From Kaistia soli DSM 19436 (GTDB lineage: Bacteria; Pseudomonadota; Alphaproteobacteria; Rhizobiales; Kaistiaceae), in the NCBI RefSeq assembly GCF_900129325.1, contig NZ_FQUP01000001.1, forward strand, positions 992,001-1,056,000: a stretch of 64,000 nt of DNA, read 5' to 3'. The notes under the pieces were generated by a model. That model ran no database searches and had not been told where the DNA came from. It saw only the letters and a list, made by a program, of their open reading frames with translations. Every line of letters begins with the position of its first letter. Within the stretch, counting starts at the first letter, position 1. The position numbers and the translations under genes are program-made. Below, one piece after another: positions 7,772 through 16,715 of the stretch.

Positions 7772-9020
7772 AGCGGTTCAGCACCTGCATCTGCGGCATG
7801 AGGGGCGGCACGAAGCCGTCATTGGTTCCGACCATGAACCAGAGCAGCGCGGCGGTCTTGATCGAATAGGGCGAGTCGCTGATCAACAGCAGCAGGCAGA
7901 TATAAGTCGCCACCAGCATCTTGAACCGCCAGGCATCAGGATTGTCCTCGCGGCCGAAGATGAACAGCGTCCAGAAGCCGATGACACCGAAGATGCCGAT
8001 CTCACTGATCGTATAGGCATAGCCGGAGTCGGACAGGAACGGCTTGTCGGGCGAAATGCCGAAGGCGCCGCGAATATCCAGCGACGTCAAAAGACGGGCG
8101 GTCCAGAGCAGGCGCCCTCCCAGATCGTTGCGCCAGTCGACCTCGGCACTGGTGAAGCCGTAGATCGCCAGCGCCAGCATCACGGCCATCGGCAGGAAAT
8201 ACCAGGCGATCCGCGGCAGGCGGAACGGCACCAGCGAGAGCGCGGTCGCGGCGATGCAGACATAGAGTCCGAAGCGCGCATCGGAGAGGATGATCGGCAT
8301 GGCACCGAGCACGAACAGCGTCTTCCGCCAGCGCATGTCCTTCCGGTAGAGCGCCCACATATAGAGGATCGCCCCGAAATTGCCGGCCGAGACGGGCTCC
8401 AGGAAGACCGAGGAGACGCGGTGCGGTCCCAGGAAAGGCAGGATGTTGCGCGCGTCCGGGCGCAGGCCGCTGGCGAAAAGGCCGGACTCACCCGTGACGT
8501 CGGAGGCCGCGACGGTTCCGCGCGCGACGTAGTAGGCGATGATGTTGAAATACTTGATATAAATGTCGAGAAAGAAATATTCGAACAGGCCGAAGAACAG
8601 CACGATCGCGCCTGAGATCAGCGCTGCCAGATCGGCGATCCGGCGATCAGGATAGCGACGGCCAAGCGTGTAGAAGGTGATCGGGATCAGGAAGTCGCGG
8701 ATCGCCTTCAGGTCGAGCATCGGCCGGAGCGCCATGATCAGCGCCATGTAGCTCATGAAGATGCCGAGGATCAGCCACAGCGTCACCTTGCGGTTGACCC
8801 CGAGCGCGAAGGCCGCGCTGATCAGCACCATCTCGGCGCCCATCACCATCGTGTCGGTCACCCGGAACACCACGGTGTTGACGAAACAGAGCAGGAGATT
8901 GAACACCAGCGCGCCGACGAGGATCAGCACGATCGCCGGCTGGTGGATCCGATCTCGGATGGCATCGGGGTCGAACGCGCCGAAGGCGGTATCGACGCGG
9001 CCGGTGGCGAAGGAGCGCAT
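7701..9020 (-). CDS. Wzy-like polysaccharide polymerase
   Basis: 439 residues, strongly hydrophobic, with about ten to twelve membrane helices starting near residue 25 (AIVLILVGALVFNLLLCFVNTVVF) and a large central extracytoplasmic loop (about residues 155-205, ending in LGPHRVSSVFLEPVSAGNFGA). This topology and the Arg- and Glu-bearing loop resemble O-antigen/exopolysaccharide polymerases. It starts 10 bp after the Wzz/Wzc-like gene and is surely cotranscribed. Translation in this frame is open far upstream, but residues before the ATG at 9020 overlap the preceding gene and are low-complexity. The specific polymer is unknown. Confidence 0.75.
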   Translation of the reverse strand: MRSFATGRVDTAFGAFDPDAIRDRIHQPAIVLILVGALVFNLLLCFVNTVVFRVTDTMVMGAEMVLISAAFALGVNRKVTLWLILGIFMSYMALIMALRPMLDLKAIRDFLIPITFYTLGRRYPDRRIADLAALISGAIVLFFGLFEYFFLDIYIKYFNIIAYYVARGTVAASDVTGESGLFASGLRPDARNILPFLGPHRVSSVFLEPVSAGNFGAILYMWALYRKDMRWRKTLFVLGAMPIILSDARFGLYVCIAATALSLVPFRLPRIAWYFLPMAVMLALAIYGFTSAEVDWRNDLGGRLLWTARLLTSLDIRGAFGISPDKPFLSDSGYAYTISEIGIFGVIGFWTLFIFGREDNPDAWRFKMLVATYICLLLLISDSPYSIKTAALLWFMVGTNDGFVPPLMPQMQVLNRFTRGRASAVSASPAHEPSARSSA

Positions 9021-9030
9021 GGCCGCGCCG

Positions 9031-11073
9031 TCAGCGATCGATGACGCCGACCACGCCGATCGCGGCCGAAGCGAGCGGGCCGAGCGAGGCGATGAGGTCG
9101 CGGATGTCCTCGCTGGAGCTGCGGCCGGTCGTCGCCACCACGATGACGGCGTCGACATATCCGTAGCTCGCCGCGAGCGTCCGCGTGTCGCGCGATGGGC
9201 CGCCGTCAATGAGGATGAATTCGCGGCCTTCGAGCCCGAAGGGATCGCTGCTCTCGGCGTCCGACCTGCCCGCGCGGTGGCGTGCGCCATGTGTGCCGAG
9301 GAGGCGCTCGCTGACTTCCTTGTGCGCCGCTCGGGTAGCGGCTGGTGCCGAGCGCTCGATCCGCAGCATCGACGAAATATCGTTCGCCGAGCAAAGCAGC
9401 GTCTCCTCTCCGAGATCGGCAAGCGCCCCGGCGAGGCCCCGCGCGACGCGCGGACCATTCAGGACCGAGCCCGCCTCGATGAGCAGGATCGTTGCCGGCA
9501 ACGCATCGGCGAGATGGATCGCGAGCGCCTGCGCGGCCGGCAGGAGCGCCTCGCGATCGGCGGCGTCGGGATCGTCCGCCTCGACATGCGCAACGCCGTC
9601 GCGCTTTAGCCAGCGGCGACGACGCGATGGCAGCACCCCGACCAGCTCCGTGCCGAGGCTGCCGCTGATGGCGCGGAGCCTTGCAATCGGATCGGTAGCA
9701 AGGAAGTCCACGGCGAAGGCAAGCGCAATGCCGGCGGCGAGCCCGAACAAGGTTCCGGCCGCCAGGACAATCGCCTTTGGCGGGGCAGACGCCTTGACCG
9801 GCGGGACGGCGACCGAAATCACGCGCGAATTGTTGGTCTGGATCTGCTGCTGGAGATCCAGCTCCTTGGTGCGGTTCAGCACCGCATTGTACACTTGCTG
9901 GATCGCGTCAGCGTCGCCTTGCAGCTCGCGCGCCCGGATTTCCGCGGTGTTGCTTGTGGCCTGCGTCGCAGTGATCGCCTGCTCCTGCGCCTTCAGCGAG
10001 GCGAGATTGGCCTTGGCGCGGCTATAATCGATCTCGATGGCCTGCTTGATGCGGACGATCTCGGCATCGATCAGCCTCGCCACCGCATCGCGTTCGGATT
10101 CGGCTTGCTGCAGCGCCGGGTGATTGGGGCCGAGGGACCGGGCGAGTTCCGCCAGTTGCTGAACGACGCGGCCATATTGCGTCCTGAGCGCCGTAATGGT
10201 GGGCGAGCTGATCACCTCGGGAATTCCGCCGGCCTCGACCACTGAGAGATCAAGTCCACGCACCTGATCGCGGCGCGCCTCGAGTTGCGCCACCTGAGCC
10301 GTAGCAGCAGTGATGCGGGTGGTGAGGTCCTGCAGACGCTGGTTGACGACGAGACCGGCCGTACCGGTCGTGACGAGGCCATTCTCAGCGCGGAATTGCT
10401 CCAGGCGGTGCTGCGCGTCTTCAAACTGCGCGCGCAGCGAGGTCGCCTGGCCGACAAGGGATTCATTCGCCTGCCGCGCGGCGGCAAGGCGCGCTTCGCG
10501 GCTTTGCGCCAGATAGACGGTCGAGATTGTGTTGGCGATGAGCGCGGCGCGATCCGCGTCGTCATGCGTCACGGTGATCTGGAATACGAGCGAGGGATCG
10601 GCGCGGTGAACGACGACGTTGCCGCGCAGCATGTCGAGCACATGGACGAAGCGCGGGCTTACGGCGCCGCTGCCATCGGCCGGCCAGTTGACCATGGAGC
10701 CGGCATAGAAGGGATCGTGCTCGAGATCAAGCTTGCGGATCACCTCGGCCAGAACATTGGTGGAGGCGATGATCAGCGGCTGGCTGTCGACATTCGCGAA
10801 ATCGATCGATGCCGAACTGTCGGTCGGCAGGATATCGCGCCCGACAACCTGCAGACCCTGCGGATCGACGAGAATCTCAACCGTCGAGCGGTAAACGGGA
10901 TGCTGATGGTGAATATAGAGCGCGGCAAGCACCAGGAAGAGCAGACCGCAGCCGATGACGAGCGCGAAGCGGCGGCGGATCACCGCGACCAGTTCCATGA
11001 CATCGATCGACGATAGCGGCCGGCGAGCGGGAAGCACTGCCTCCATGAGCCGTCCATCCGCCCGCGCGAGCAT
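9031..11073 (-). CDS. Wzz/Wzc-like polysaccharide co-polymerase, degenerate kinase domain
   Basis: 680 residues. Wzz domain: membrane helix at about 37-57, then an extended periplasmic coiled-coil (about 180-400, rich in Ala/Gln/Glu) and a second helix at about 435-455 after a PPVKASAPPKA proline motif. The cytoplasmic part (about 500-680) aligns with bacterial tyrosine kinase domains (Wzc/ExoP/GumC). However, the Walker A position reads EAGSVLNGPRVAR and lacks the GxGKS/T lysine, Walker A' reads LLCSANDIS, and there is no C-terminal Tyr cluster. It probably sets chain length or couples export but does not phosphorylate. The start ATG at 11073 has GAGGA 7 nt upstream. Confidence 0.85.
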   Translation of the reverse strand: MLARADGRLMEAVLPARRPLSSIDVMELVAVIRRRFALVIGCGLLFLVLAALYIHHQHPVYRSTVEILVDPQGLQVVGRDILPTDSSASIDFANVDSQPLIIASTNVLAEVIRKLDLEHDPFYAGSMVNWPADGSGAVSPRFVHVLDMLRGNVVVHRADPSLVFQITVTHDDADRAALIANTISTVYLAQSREARLAAARQANESLVGQATSLRAQFEDAQHRLEQFRAENGLVTTGTAGLVVNQRLQDLTTRITAATAQVAQLEARRDQVRGLDLSVVEAGGIPEVISSPTITALRTQYGRVVQQLAELARSLGPNHPALQQAESERDAVARLIDAEIVRIKQAIEIDYSRAKANLASLKAQEQAITATQATSNTAEIRARELQGDADAIQQVYNAVLNRTKELDLQQQIQTNNSRVISVAVPPVKASAPPKAIVLAAGTLFGLAAGIALAFAVDFLATDPIARLRAISGSLGTELVGVLPSRRRRWLKRDGVAHVEADDPDAADREALLPAAQALAIHLADALPATILLIEAGSVLNGPRVARGLAGALADLGEETLLCSANDISSMLRIERSAPAATRAAHKEVSERLLGTHGARHRAGRSDAESSDPFGLEGREFILIDGGPSRDTRTLAASYGYVDAVIVVATTGRSSSEDIRDLIASLGPLASAAIGVVGVIDR

Positions 11074-11373
11074 TCCCGTTCCTCATTCAGGCGTGGCGGC
11101 CGGCTCACGGCGGTGGCACGCGAGACCATGCCGAAGACGCCGCATTGCGGCGGATGGCCACCTTGTCGATGCGATGCCGCGATATTGACCCAAACAGGGT
11201 TAAGAAATTGAAACTGCGGCCTTAGGGTTAACGCCCGTAAACTAATTGTGGCGCTGATCGTTAAATTGGGCTTAACACTAAAAGCAAGTACCGGATTTTC
11301 CACGGTGTTTTCGATTTTGTCGCTGCCATCCTTCGGGTATCCACCGACAGGCAAAATGTAAAACTCGAATCAA
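11074..11373. promoter_or_regulatory. Divergent intergenic region of the polysaccharide locus
   Basis: 300 bp with no gene. The half nearer the GT26 gene is AT-rich for this genome and holds several GTTAA/TTAA elements (11210, 11228, 11261, 11272). It must contain the promoters for the Wzz-like/Wzy operon (minus) and for the six-gene glycosyltransferase operon (plus). One full CtrA-type site is annotated separately. Confidence 0.6.
11261..11275. promoter_or_regulatory. CtrA-type binding site TTAA-N7-TTAA
   Basis: TTAA at 11261-11264, seven bases, TTAA at 11272-11275: the full consensus of the alphaproteobacterial cell-cycle regulator CtrA. It lies about 100 bp upstream of the GT26 start and 190 bp upstream of the Wzz-like start. 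Half-sites occur nearby. Binding is inferred from the motif only. Confidence 0.5.
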
Positions 11374-12207
11374 ATGTCATATGACGGTCCAGATCGGCGG
11401 TGGGTTCCCCGTTTTCTTCGCGTGGGCGGGGTACACATTCCCTATGCCTCGCGGGAGAAAGTCCTCCAGACCATCGATCGATCGTTTCATGACCGCAGCC
11501 AGATCCGCGTCGCCTTCTGCAATGCGCATACAATGGTCTCCGCGCTGCGCTCGCAGGGTTATATCGACACGCTCTCGCATTTCCTGGTGCTGAATGACGG
11601 TGTCGGGCTCGACCTGGCATCGTCGCTGTTCATGGGACATGGCTTCGAGGACAATCTGAACGGCACCGATCTTGTCCCCGAGATCCTCGAAAAGGCCAGC
11701 GCGCCGGTTTCGATCTACATGCTCGGCGCCAAGCAGCATGTCGTCGAAGAAGCCGGCCGCCAGCTTGCCGCCCGCTTTCCCCGCCACCGCATCGTCGGCA
11801 TGCATCACGGCTATCTGAAGCGCGAGGACGAGGCCGGCGTGGTGGCCAAGATCAATGCCTCGGGAGCCGACCTCCTGCTCGTCGCCATGGGCAATCCTCG
11901 CCAGGAACAGTTCATCGACCGTAACGCTGCGGACCTGTCGCCTCGCGTCCTGATCGGCGTCGGCGCGCTGTTTGATTTCATCAGCGGCACGGTGCCCCGT
12001 GCGCCGCAATGGATGCGCATGCTGCGCCTCGAATGGCTGTTCCGCCTGATGATCGAGCCACGCCGCCTCGGCTGGCGCTATACCGGCGGGCTCGCAATCT
12101 TCCTTGTCGAGATCATGCGGCTGCGCGTTGCCCGCATGTGGGCGAAGCCGGAAGATCTTGAGCGCGAGGAACAGAACCTGCCCAAACGCCTCCGGCCGGA
12201 AAACTGA
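11374..12207 (+). CDS. WecG/TagA/CpsF-family glycosyltransferase (GT26)
   Basis: 277 residues. GT26 signatures: a LNDGVGLDLASSLFMG segment, the NGTDLVPEILE block, and LLVAMGNPRQEQFI (usual form GxPxQE), followed by VGALFDFISGTVPRAPQWMR and an amphipathic C-terminal tail rich in Arg. Members transfer N-acetylmannosaminuronic acid, ManNAc or glucose-type sugars to lipid-linked intermediates at the inner face of the membrane (GumM/WecG/TagA). It is the first gene of a six-gene plus-strand operon. Three ATGs lie close together; ATG at 11374 gives the best family N-terminus. Confidence 0.9.
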   Translation: MSYDGPDRRWVPRFLRVGGVHIPYASREKVLQTIDRSFHDRSQIRVAFCNAHTMVSALRSQGYIDTLSHFLVLNDGVGLDLASSLFMGHGFEDNLNGTDLVPEILEKASAPVSIYMLGAKQHVVEEAGRQLAARFPRHRIVGMHHGYLKREDEAGVVAKINASGADLLLVAMGNPRQEQFIDRNAADLSPRVLIGVGALFDFISGTVPRAPQWMRMLRLEWLFRLMIEPRRLGWRYTGGLAIFLVEIMRLRVARMWAKPEDLEREEQNLPKRLRPEN

Positions 12208-12244
12208 GACGGGCCATGTCCGAAGCGTCGACCGGGAAGAGCAT

Positions 12245-13471
12245 ATGCGGATCTTGATGGCGGCGGCGGCTTTCCCGCCCTTCATGGATGGCGGTGGTCC
12301 CGTCTCGGCCATGCTGGTCGCCAAGCTGCTGCTCGGCGCCGGCCATGAGCTTCTCGTCGTCAATGTCGCCGACGAAGCGAAGGAGGAGGTCTATGACGGC
12401 GTTCCCGTGCGGCGCCTTGAGACACTCAATCTCTATTGGAACTACCGCGTGCCGCGTCCGGCCTGGAAAAAAGCGGCCTGGCATGCGCTGGAGAATTTCA
12501 ATCCGCGCGCCTTCCTCGCGATGCGGCGCGAGATCGCCCGCTTCAAGCCGGATCTGGTGCTGACCGACAGCATCGAGAACGTGAATGTCGCGACCTGGGG
12601 CGCCGCGCGCGCCGCGGGCATCCCCATCTGCCATATCCTGCGCTCCACCTTCCTGCTCTGCTGGAAGGGCTCGATGATGCGCGGCGGCGAAAACTGCGCC
12701 GGGGCCTGCGGCTCGTGCAAGGCGACGTCGATCGGCAAGAAGGCGATGAGCCGCCTCGTCGATGGCGTTGTCGGCGAAACCGATTTCATCATCGCACGCC
12801 ATGTCGACGCCGGCTATTTCTCGAACGCCGAAACGCGCCGCATCCCGGGCGTCGTTCCCCGCCTCGCGGCCGATGCACCGCGTCCCGCTCCGGAGGGCCG
12901 GCCGCTTCGCGTCGGGTTCATCGGCGTCCATACCCCGATGAAGGGTCCGCATGTCCTGGCCGACGCGGCACGGAGTCTCGCCGGATCCGGCAAGGCCGAA
13001 TTCCTGATCGCCGGCAGCGGGCAGGACGCCTATGCGGACGGGCTCATGGACCGCTTCCCGAAGGCCGAGACGCGCTTTCTCGGCTGGAGCGACCCCGACG
13101 CGTTCTTCCCGCAGATCGATGTGCTCGTCGTGCCATCGCTGTTCCAAGAGCCGTTCGGCCGGGTCATCGTCGAAGCCTTCGCGCATGCCGTCCCGGTGAT
13201 CGGCGCCCGCTCAGGCGGTATCGCCGAGACGATCGAGGACGGCTTCAACGGCTATGCGGTTCCGCCTGGCGATGTCGCTGCGCTCGCCACCAGGATCGGC
13301 GAACTCGCCGATGCGCCGGAGAAGGTTGCGGCCCTTTCGGCCGGGGCTCTTTCTTCGGCGCGGCGTTATCTGCCGCCGATCCTCTCTGCGGCCTATACGG
13401 ATTTCTTCGACCGCTTGGTCCGTCGCGCCGATGTCGCTCCCGATCTTGCGGCGGGGAATGCACGCCGATGA
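12245..13471 (+). CDS. GT4-family glycosyltransferase
   Basis: 408 residues with two Rossmann domains. N-terminal acceptor domain: AAFPPFMDGGGPVSAMLVAKLL with the GGGP loop. C-terminal nucleotide-sugar domain: RVGFIGVHTPMKGPHVLADA, VVPSLFQEPFGRVIVEAFAHAVPVI with the EPFGRVIVEA version of the E-x7-E motif. A Cys-rich insertion (ENCAGACGSCK, about residues 157-167), seen in some GT4 enzymes, may bind metal. The ATG at 12245 has a GGAAGAG ribosome binding site and lies 38 bp after the GT26 stop. It retains an NDP-sugar transferase role for the repeat unit; donor and acceptor are unknown. Confidence 0.88.
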   Translation: MRILMAAAAFPPFMDGGGPVSAMLVAKLLLGAGHELLVVNVADEAKEEVYDGVPVRRLETLNLYWNYRVPRPAWKKAAWHALENFNPRAFLAMRREIARFKPDLVLTDSIENVNVATWGAARAAGIPICHILRSTFLLCWKGSMMRGGENCAGACGSCKATSIGKKAMSRLVDGVVGETDFIIARHVDAGYFSNAETRRIPGVVPRLAADAPRPAPEGRPLRVGFIGVHTPMKGPHVLADAARSLAGSGKAEFLIAGSGQDAYADGLMDRFPKAETRFLGWSDPDAFFPQIDVLVVPSLFQEPFGRVIVEAFAHAVPVIGARSGGIAETIEDGFNGYAVPPGDVAALATRIGELADAPEKVAALSAGALSSARRYLPPILSAAYTDFFDRLVRRADVAPDLAAGNARR

Positions 13472-14877
13472 TCCTCGAGCGTCTCCGCAACAGGCCGGGC
13501 GCAGGGCGCTTTGCTTCCGCCTTTTCCTCGCGGCTCGGCAGCGCGGTCCTGTCCTTCCTCGTGCTGCTCGTGGCGAGCCACGCGCTGTCGACGCAGGAAT
13601 ATGGTCTCTATGTCTTCCTGTTCTCGATCGGCAGCGCACTCGGGCTGATCTTCGTGCTCGGCCAGCAGATCCTGGTCGTCAAGCACTATCGATCCGGCAT
13701 CGGCCTCGATCACCAGGGCAACAAGGCGCTGCTGCGCGTCAATGCGCTGTGGCTGATCCTCGGAGTCGGGACGCTGATCGCTGCGTCGATCGTTGGTTTC
13801 GTGATCCGCGGGCGGCTGCCGGCGCCGTATGATCAGATCTATGTCGCCCTGATCTTTGCGGCCGTCTATGCGGTCAGCGAATATCTGCAGAACTATTTCC
13901 GCATCCATGGCCGCATCAACCTGTCGCTGACGCCGCGCGAGATCGCCTGGCGCATCGCCTCGGCCGTCGTCCTCGCCAGTCTCGCGGCGGGCGGCGTGCT
14001 TTATGGCGGAGCCGAGGCGTTCTGGGCGGTGACGGTGTTGCTCGCGGTCGCGACGGCCTATCAGATGCGCCATTTCATCCGCGACGAGGGCGTGACTTTC
14101 CTGGGCAAGACCGGCCGCACCGACCGTGTGACGCGCCGACAGTGGCGGAAGGAAAGCTACTACTTCATCGCCAACAACATCCTGAACTCGGCATCGGCCT
14201 ATCTCGAGACGATCGTGATCGGCGCGGCGCTCGGGCTCGACCAGGCGGCGTTCTATTTCGTCGCGCTGCGCATCGCGATGTTCCTGACGCTGCCGGTGGC
14301 GGCCATCGATACTGTCGGCATTCCGATGATCGCCGCGCGCTTCCAGGCGGAGGATGTGGCGGGCGCGCAGCGTCTGGTCGGCCGGCTCTCGTTTGCCTCG
14401 TTCGCAATCTCGCTCGCCGGTGCGCTCGGTCTCGCGATTGTCGGCAATTTCGTCCTGGTTCTGTTCAATGCCGAGTTCGCGCAGCATCACGACGTTCTAA
14501 TCGCCCTCTGCCTCTCAGCCGTCTCCATCGCCTTTTTCGGGCCAGGCTCGTGGCTGCTGATGATCGGGGGCGGCGAGCGCTATTTCCTGATCGGCCGGTC
14601 GATCCTGTTCGTCTTCTATCTCGGTCTGCTCTTCGGCCTTGCCAAGCTCGACGGGCTCATGGGCATCGCCATTGCCGGACTGCTGATGAACGTCGCTTCC
14701 AACCTGATCGCCACGATCTGGGTCATGCGGCGCTGGCGCATCGACAATATGGCGACCGCCTTCCTGAAGCCGTTCCTCCTCTTCGACGGACGGCGGGAGC
14801 GACGCCGTGTCCAGAAGAGTGTCCCCGTCGAGCGCCGCGTTGCGCTTGCGGAGGGAAACGGGGAGGCATCCGCATGA
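13468..14877 (+). CDS. Wzx-type oligosaccharide flippase
   Basis: 469 residues, about 12-14 membrane helices, of the polysaccharide-transporter (PST/MOP) superfamily. The N-terminus (RFASAFSSRLGSAVLSFLVLLVASHALSTQEYGLYVF) is typical of Wzx/MATE-like flippases that move undecaprenyl-linked repeat units to the periplasm. It starts within the stop codon of the GT4 gene (ATGA at 13468-13471) and its own stop overlaps the next start (14874-14877). Together with the Wzy-like gene at 7701-9020 it indicates a Wzx/Wzy-dependent polymer. Confidence 0.88.
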   Translation: MILERLRNRPGAGRFASAFSSRLGSAVLSFLVLLVASHALSTQEYGLYVFLFSIGSALGLIFVLGQQILVVKHYRSGIGLDHQGNKALLRVNALWLILGVGTLIAASIVGFVIRGRLPAPYDQIYVALIFAAVYAVSEYLQNYFRIHGRINLSLTPREIAWRIASAVVLASLAAGGVLYGGAEAFWAVTVLLAVATAYQMRHFIRDEGVTFLGKTGRTDRVTRRQWRKESYYFIANNILNSASAYLETIVIGAALGLDQAAFYFVALRIAMFLTLPVAAIDTVGIPMIAARFQAEDVAGAQRLVGRLSFASFAISLAGALGLAIVGNFVLVLFNAEFAQHHDVLIALCLSAVSIAFFGPGSWLLMIGGGERYFLIGRSILFVFYLGLLFGLAKLDGLMGIAIAGLLMNVASNLIATIWVMRRWRIDNMATAFLKPFLLFDGRRERRRVQKSVPVERRVALAEGNGEASA

Positions 14878-16715
14878 ATATCCATCGCAGTGCCGAACCG
14901 GACATGCGGACACCAGCCGCGTTCATGCGGGGCGACGTCTCGCGCCATCTCTCGGAGGGATCTTCCGGCGAGCTACATGAAATGAATGAGGCGACCGATC
15001 CGGCCGCGTTCGGCATGCCGGTGACGCTAGGAACGTTCGGCGGGTTCTACCATCCGGGCCGCAGCGGTCTTGCTGTCCTGATGTTGAGCCCGATCGGCTT
15101 CGAGGAGATGTGTATCCGCTCGACATGGCGCAGCCTCGCCGCGCTGATCGCCGCGGAGGGGCTGCCGTGCCTGCGCTTCGACTATCCCGGAACCGGCGAC
15201 GCGCTCGATCCGGTCGAGGCGCCAGACGGCATCGAGGACTGGAAAGATGCCATACGCCAAGCCGCCCGCTGGCTGAAGGATGTCGCGGGCGCTGAGGAGA
15301 TCGCCCTGCTCGGCCAAGGTCTCGGCGCGTCGCTGGCGCTGCTGATGGCGCAGGAACTCCCCGGAACGCGCGCTGTCGTCTCGATGGCCGCCGTCGACAA
15401 TGGCCGCCACTATCTGCGCGAGCTCGCCGCTTGGTCTCGGATCGTCACGGACTCGATCGGCATCGGCCGCGATCCGGACGACGCGAATGGCCTTGCCGTC
15501 GCGGGCCTCGACCTGCCCGCGGGCCGCGCCGCCGCGATCAAAGCGATCCGCCTCGACGCGCTGGAAACGCGGCCTGCCGAGGACATACTGGTGGTCGGCC
15601 GCACGATATCGGATCGCGACGGACCGCTGGCCGATCACCTCGAAGCGCTCGGCGCCCATGTCACGCGACAGCCTTTCGAAGGCTATGAGACGCTGCTCAC
15701 CGACCCGACGCAGGCCCGGCCGCCGATGGCGACGCTCGCCGGCATCGCATCCTGGATCTCACATCTCGCAACGGCCCGGCCAGGCGACGCCCGTCTGCCA
15801 CCACCCGTGGAGCCGCTTCGCGGAGGCGGGTTTGAGGAAATGCCGACTCGCTTCGGCCCCGACGGCCGTCTTTTCGGAATCCTGTGCCGACCGACAGGCG
15901 CGCGCAACGCCCCGACGCTCGTCTTCACCAATGCCGGGCATGATTATCACATTGGCTGGGCACGCGTGACCGTCGAGCTGTCGCGCGCCCTCGCCCGGGA
16001 AGGCTTCGCAAGCTTTCGCTTCGATCTCGATGGTATCGGCGACAGTCCGGACCATCCGGGCGCGCCGGAGGAAGTGCTCTATTCCGAGCTGCATATCGCC
16101 GACGCGATCGCGGCAGTCGACCATGTGGCGGCACATTCAGCCGGGCCGATTATCCTGGTCGGCCGCTGCAGCGGCGGTTATGCGGCGCTTCAGGCGGCGG
16201 TGCAGCGGTCGGCTGTCCGCAAGCTCGTCATCATCAACACGCAGCGCTTCGTCTGGGATGCCGACGAGGACGTCGCCACCGCCGTCCGCTACGGCCATCG
16301 CAGCGTCAGCAATTTCGGTGCAACGCTGATGAAGCGCGACACGATGAGACGACTGCTCCGCGGCGAGCTGAATGTCGGACCGGCCGGCCGCTATATCGTC
16401 CGGACGGTGGCGACGCGGGCAAGCCGCGCGCTGGCGCCTTTTCTCGGCGGGCTCTCGAAGCACGCGCGCATGCACCGCGCCGTGCATCGGCAGTTTCGGG
16501 CGCTCGAACAGCGTGGCACCGATGTTTCGATGCTATTTTCGACCGATGATGCGGGGCTCAACGAGTTCAATGTCTATTTCGGCGCGCGCGGCCAGCGCCT
16601 TAGCGCCTATCAGCGCGTCAGCATGCGGCTGATCGCCGACGCCGACCATAACTTCACCCATCAAGGCGCCCGCGCCCGTCTGCTGACGGCGCTGCGCGAG
16701 GTGCTCGCATCATGA
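14874..16715 (+). CDS. Tandem alpha/beta-hydrolase protein with altered nucleophile elbows
   Basis: 613 residues made of two alpha/beta-hydrolase domains (about 55-300 and 320-613). Each has the oxyanion/strand motif (LRFDYPGTGDAL at about 100 and FRFDLDGIGDSPD at about 381). The nucleophile elbow of domain 1 reads G-Q-G-L-G (147-151), with Gly in place of Ser. Domain 2 reads G-R-C-S-G (430-434) with Cys432 in place of Ser, as in dienelactone hydrolases. A late Asp-His (DADHNFTH, about 589-594) could serve domain 2. It resembles hydrolases found in polysaccharide (exosortase-type and EPS) loci. It is fully inside the EPS operon by ATGA overlaps on both sides. I infer an acyl-transfer or esterase role on the polymer or its lipid carrier. 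Confidence 0.75.
   Translation: MNIHRSAEPDMRTPAAFMRGDVSRHLSEGSSGELHEMNEATDPAAFGMPVTLGTFGGFYHPGRSGLAVLMLSPIGFEEMCIRSTWRSLAALIAAEGLPCLRFDYPGTGDALDPVEAPDGIEDWKDAIRQAARWLKDVAGAEEIALLGQGLGASLALLMAQELPGTRAVVSMAAVDNGRHYLRELAAWSRIVTDSIGIGRDPDDANGLAVAGLDLPAGRAAAIKAIRLDALETRPAEDILVVGRTISDRDGPLADHLEALGAHVTRQPFEGYETLLTDPTQARPPMATLAGIASWISHLATARPGDARLPPPVEPLRGGGFEEMPTRFGPDGRLFGILCRPTGARNAPTLVFTNAGHDYHIGWARVTVELSRALAREGFASFRFDLDGIGDSPDHPGAPEEVLYSELHIADAIAAVDHVAAHSAGPIILVGRCSGGYAALQAAVQRSAVRKLVIINTQRFVWDADEDVATAVRYGHRSVSNFGATLMKRDTMRRLLRGELNVGPAGRYIVRTVATRASRALAPFLGGLSKHARMHRAVHRQFRALEQRGTDVSMLFSTDDAGLNEFNVYFGARGQRLSAYQRVSMRLIADADHNFTHQGARARLLTALREVLAS

Noticed and set aside
7701-9458. 585-residue version of the polymerase extending to 9458
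   Set aside because: The extra N-terminal residues overlap the Wzz/Wzc-like gene and are low-complexity; the start at 9020 follows that gene's stop by 10 bp.
11228-11242. A second full CtrA site starting at the TTAA at 11228
   Set aside because: The second half reads GTAAA at the wrong distance; only a half-site remains.
12113-13186. Long minus-strand frame opposite the GT4 gene
   Set aside because: It has the His/Arg/Asp-rich composition of antisense translation, no recognisable domain, and overlaps a clear glycosyltransferase gene.
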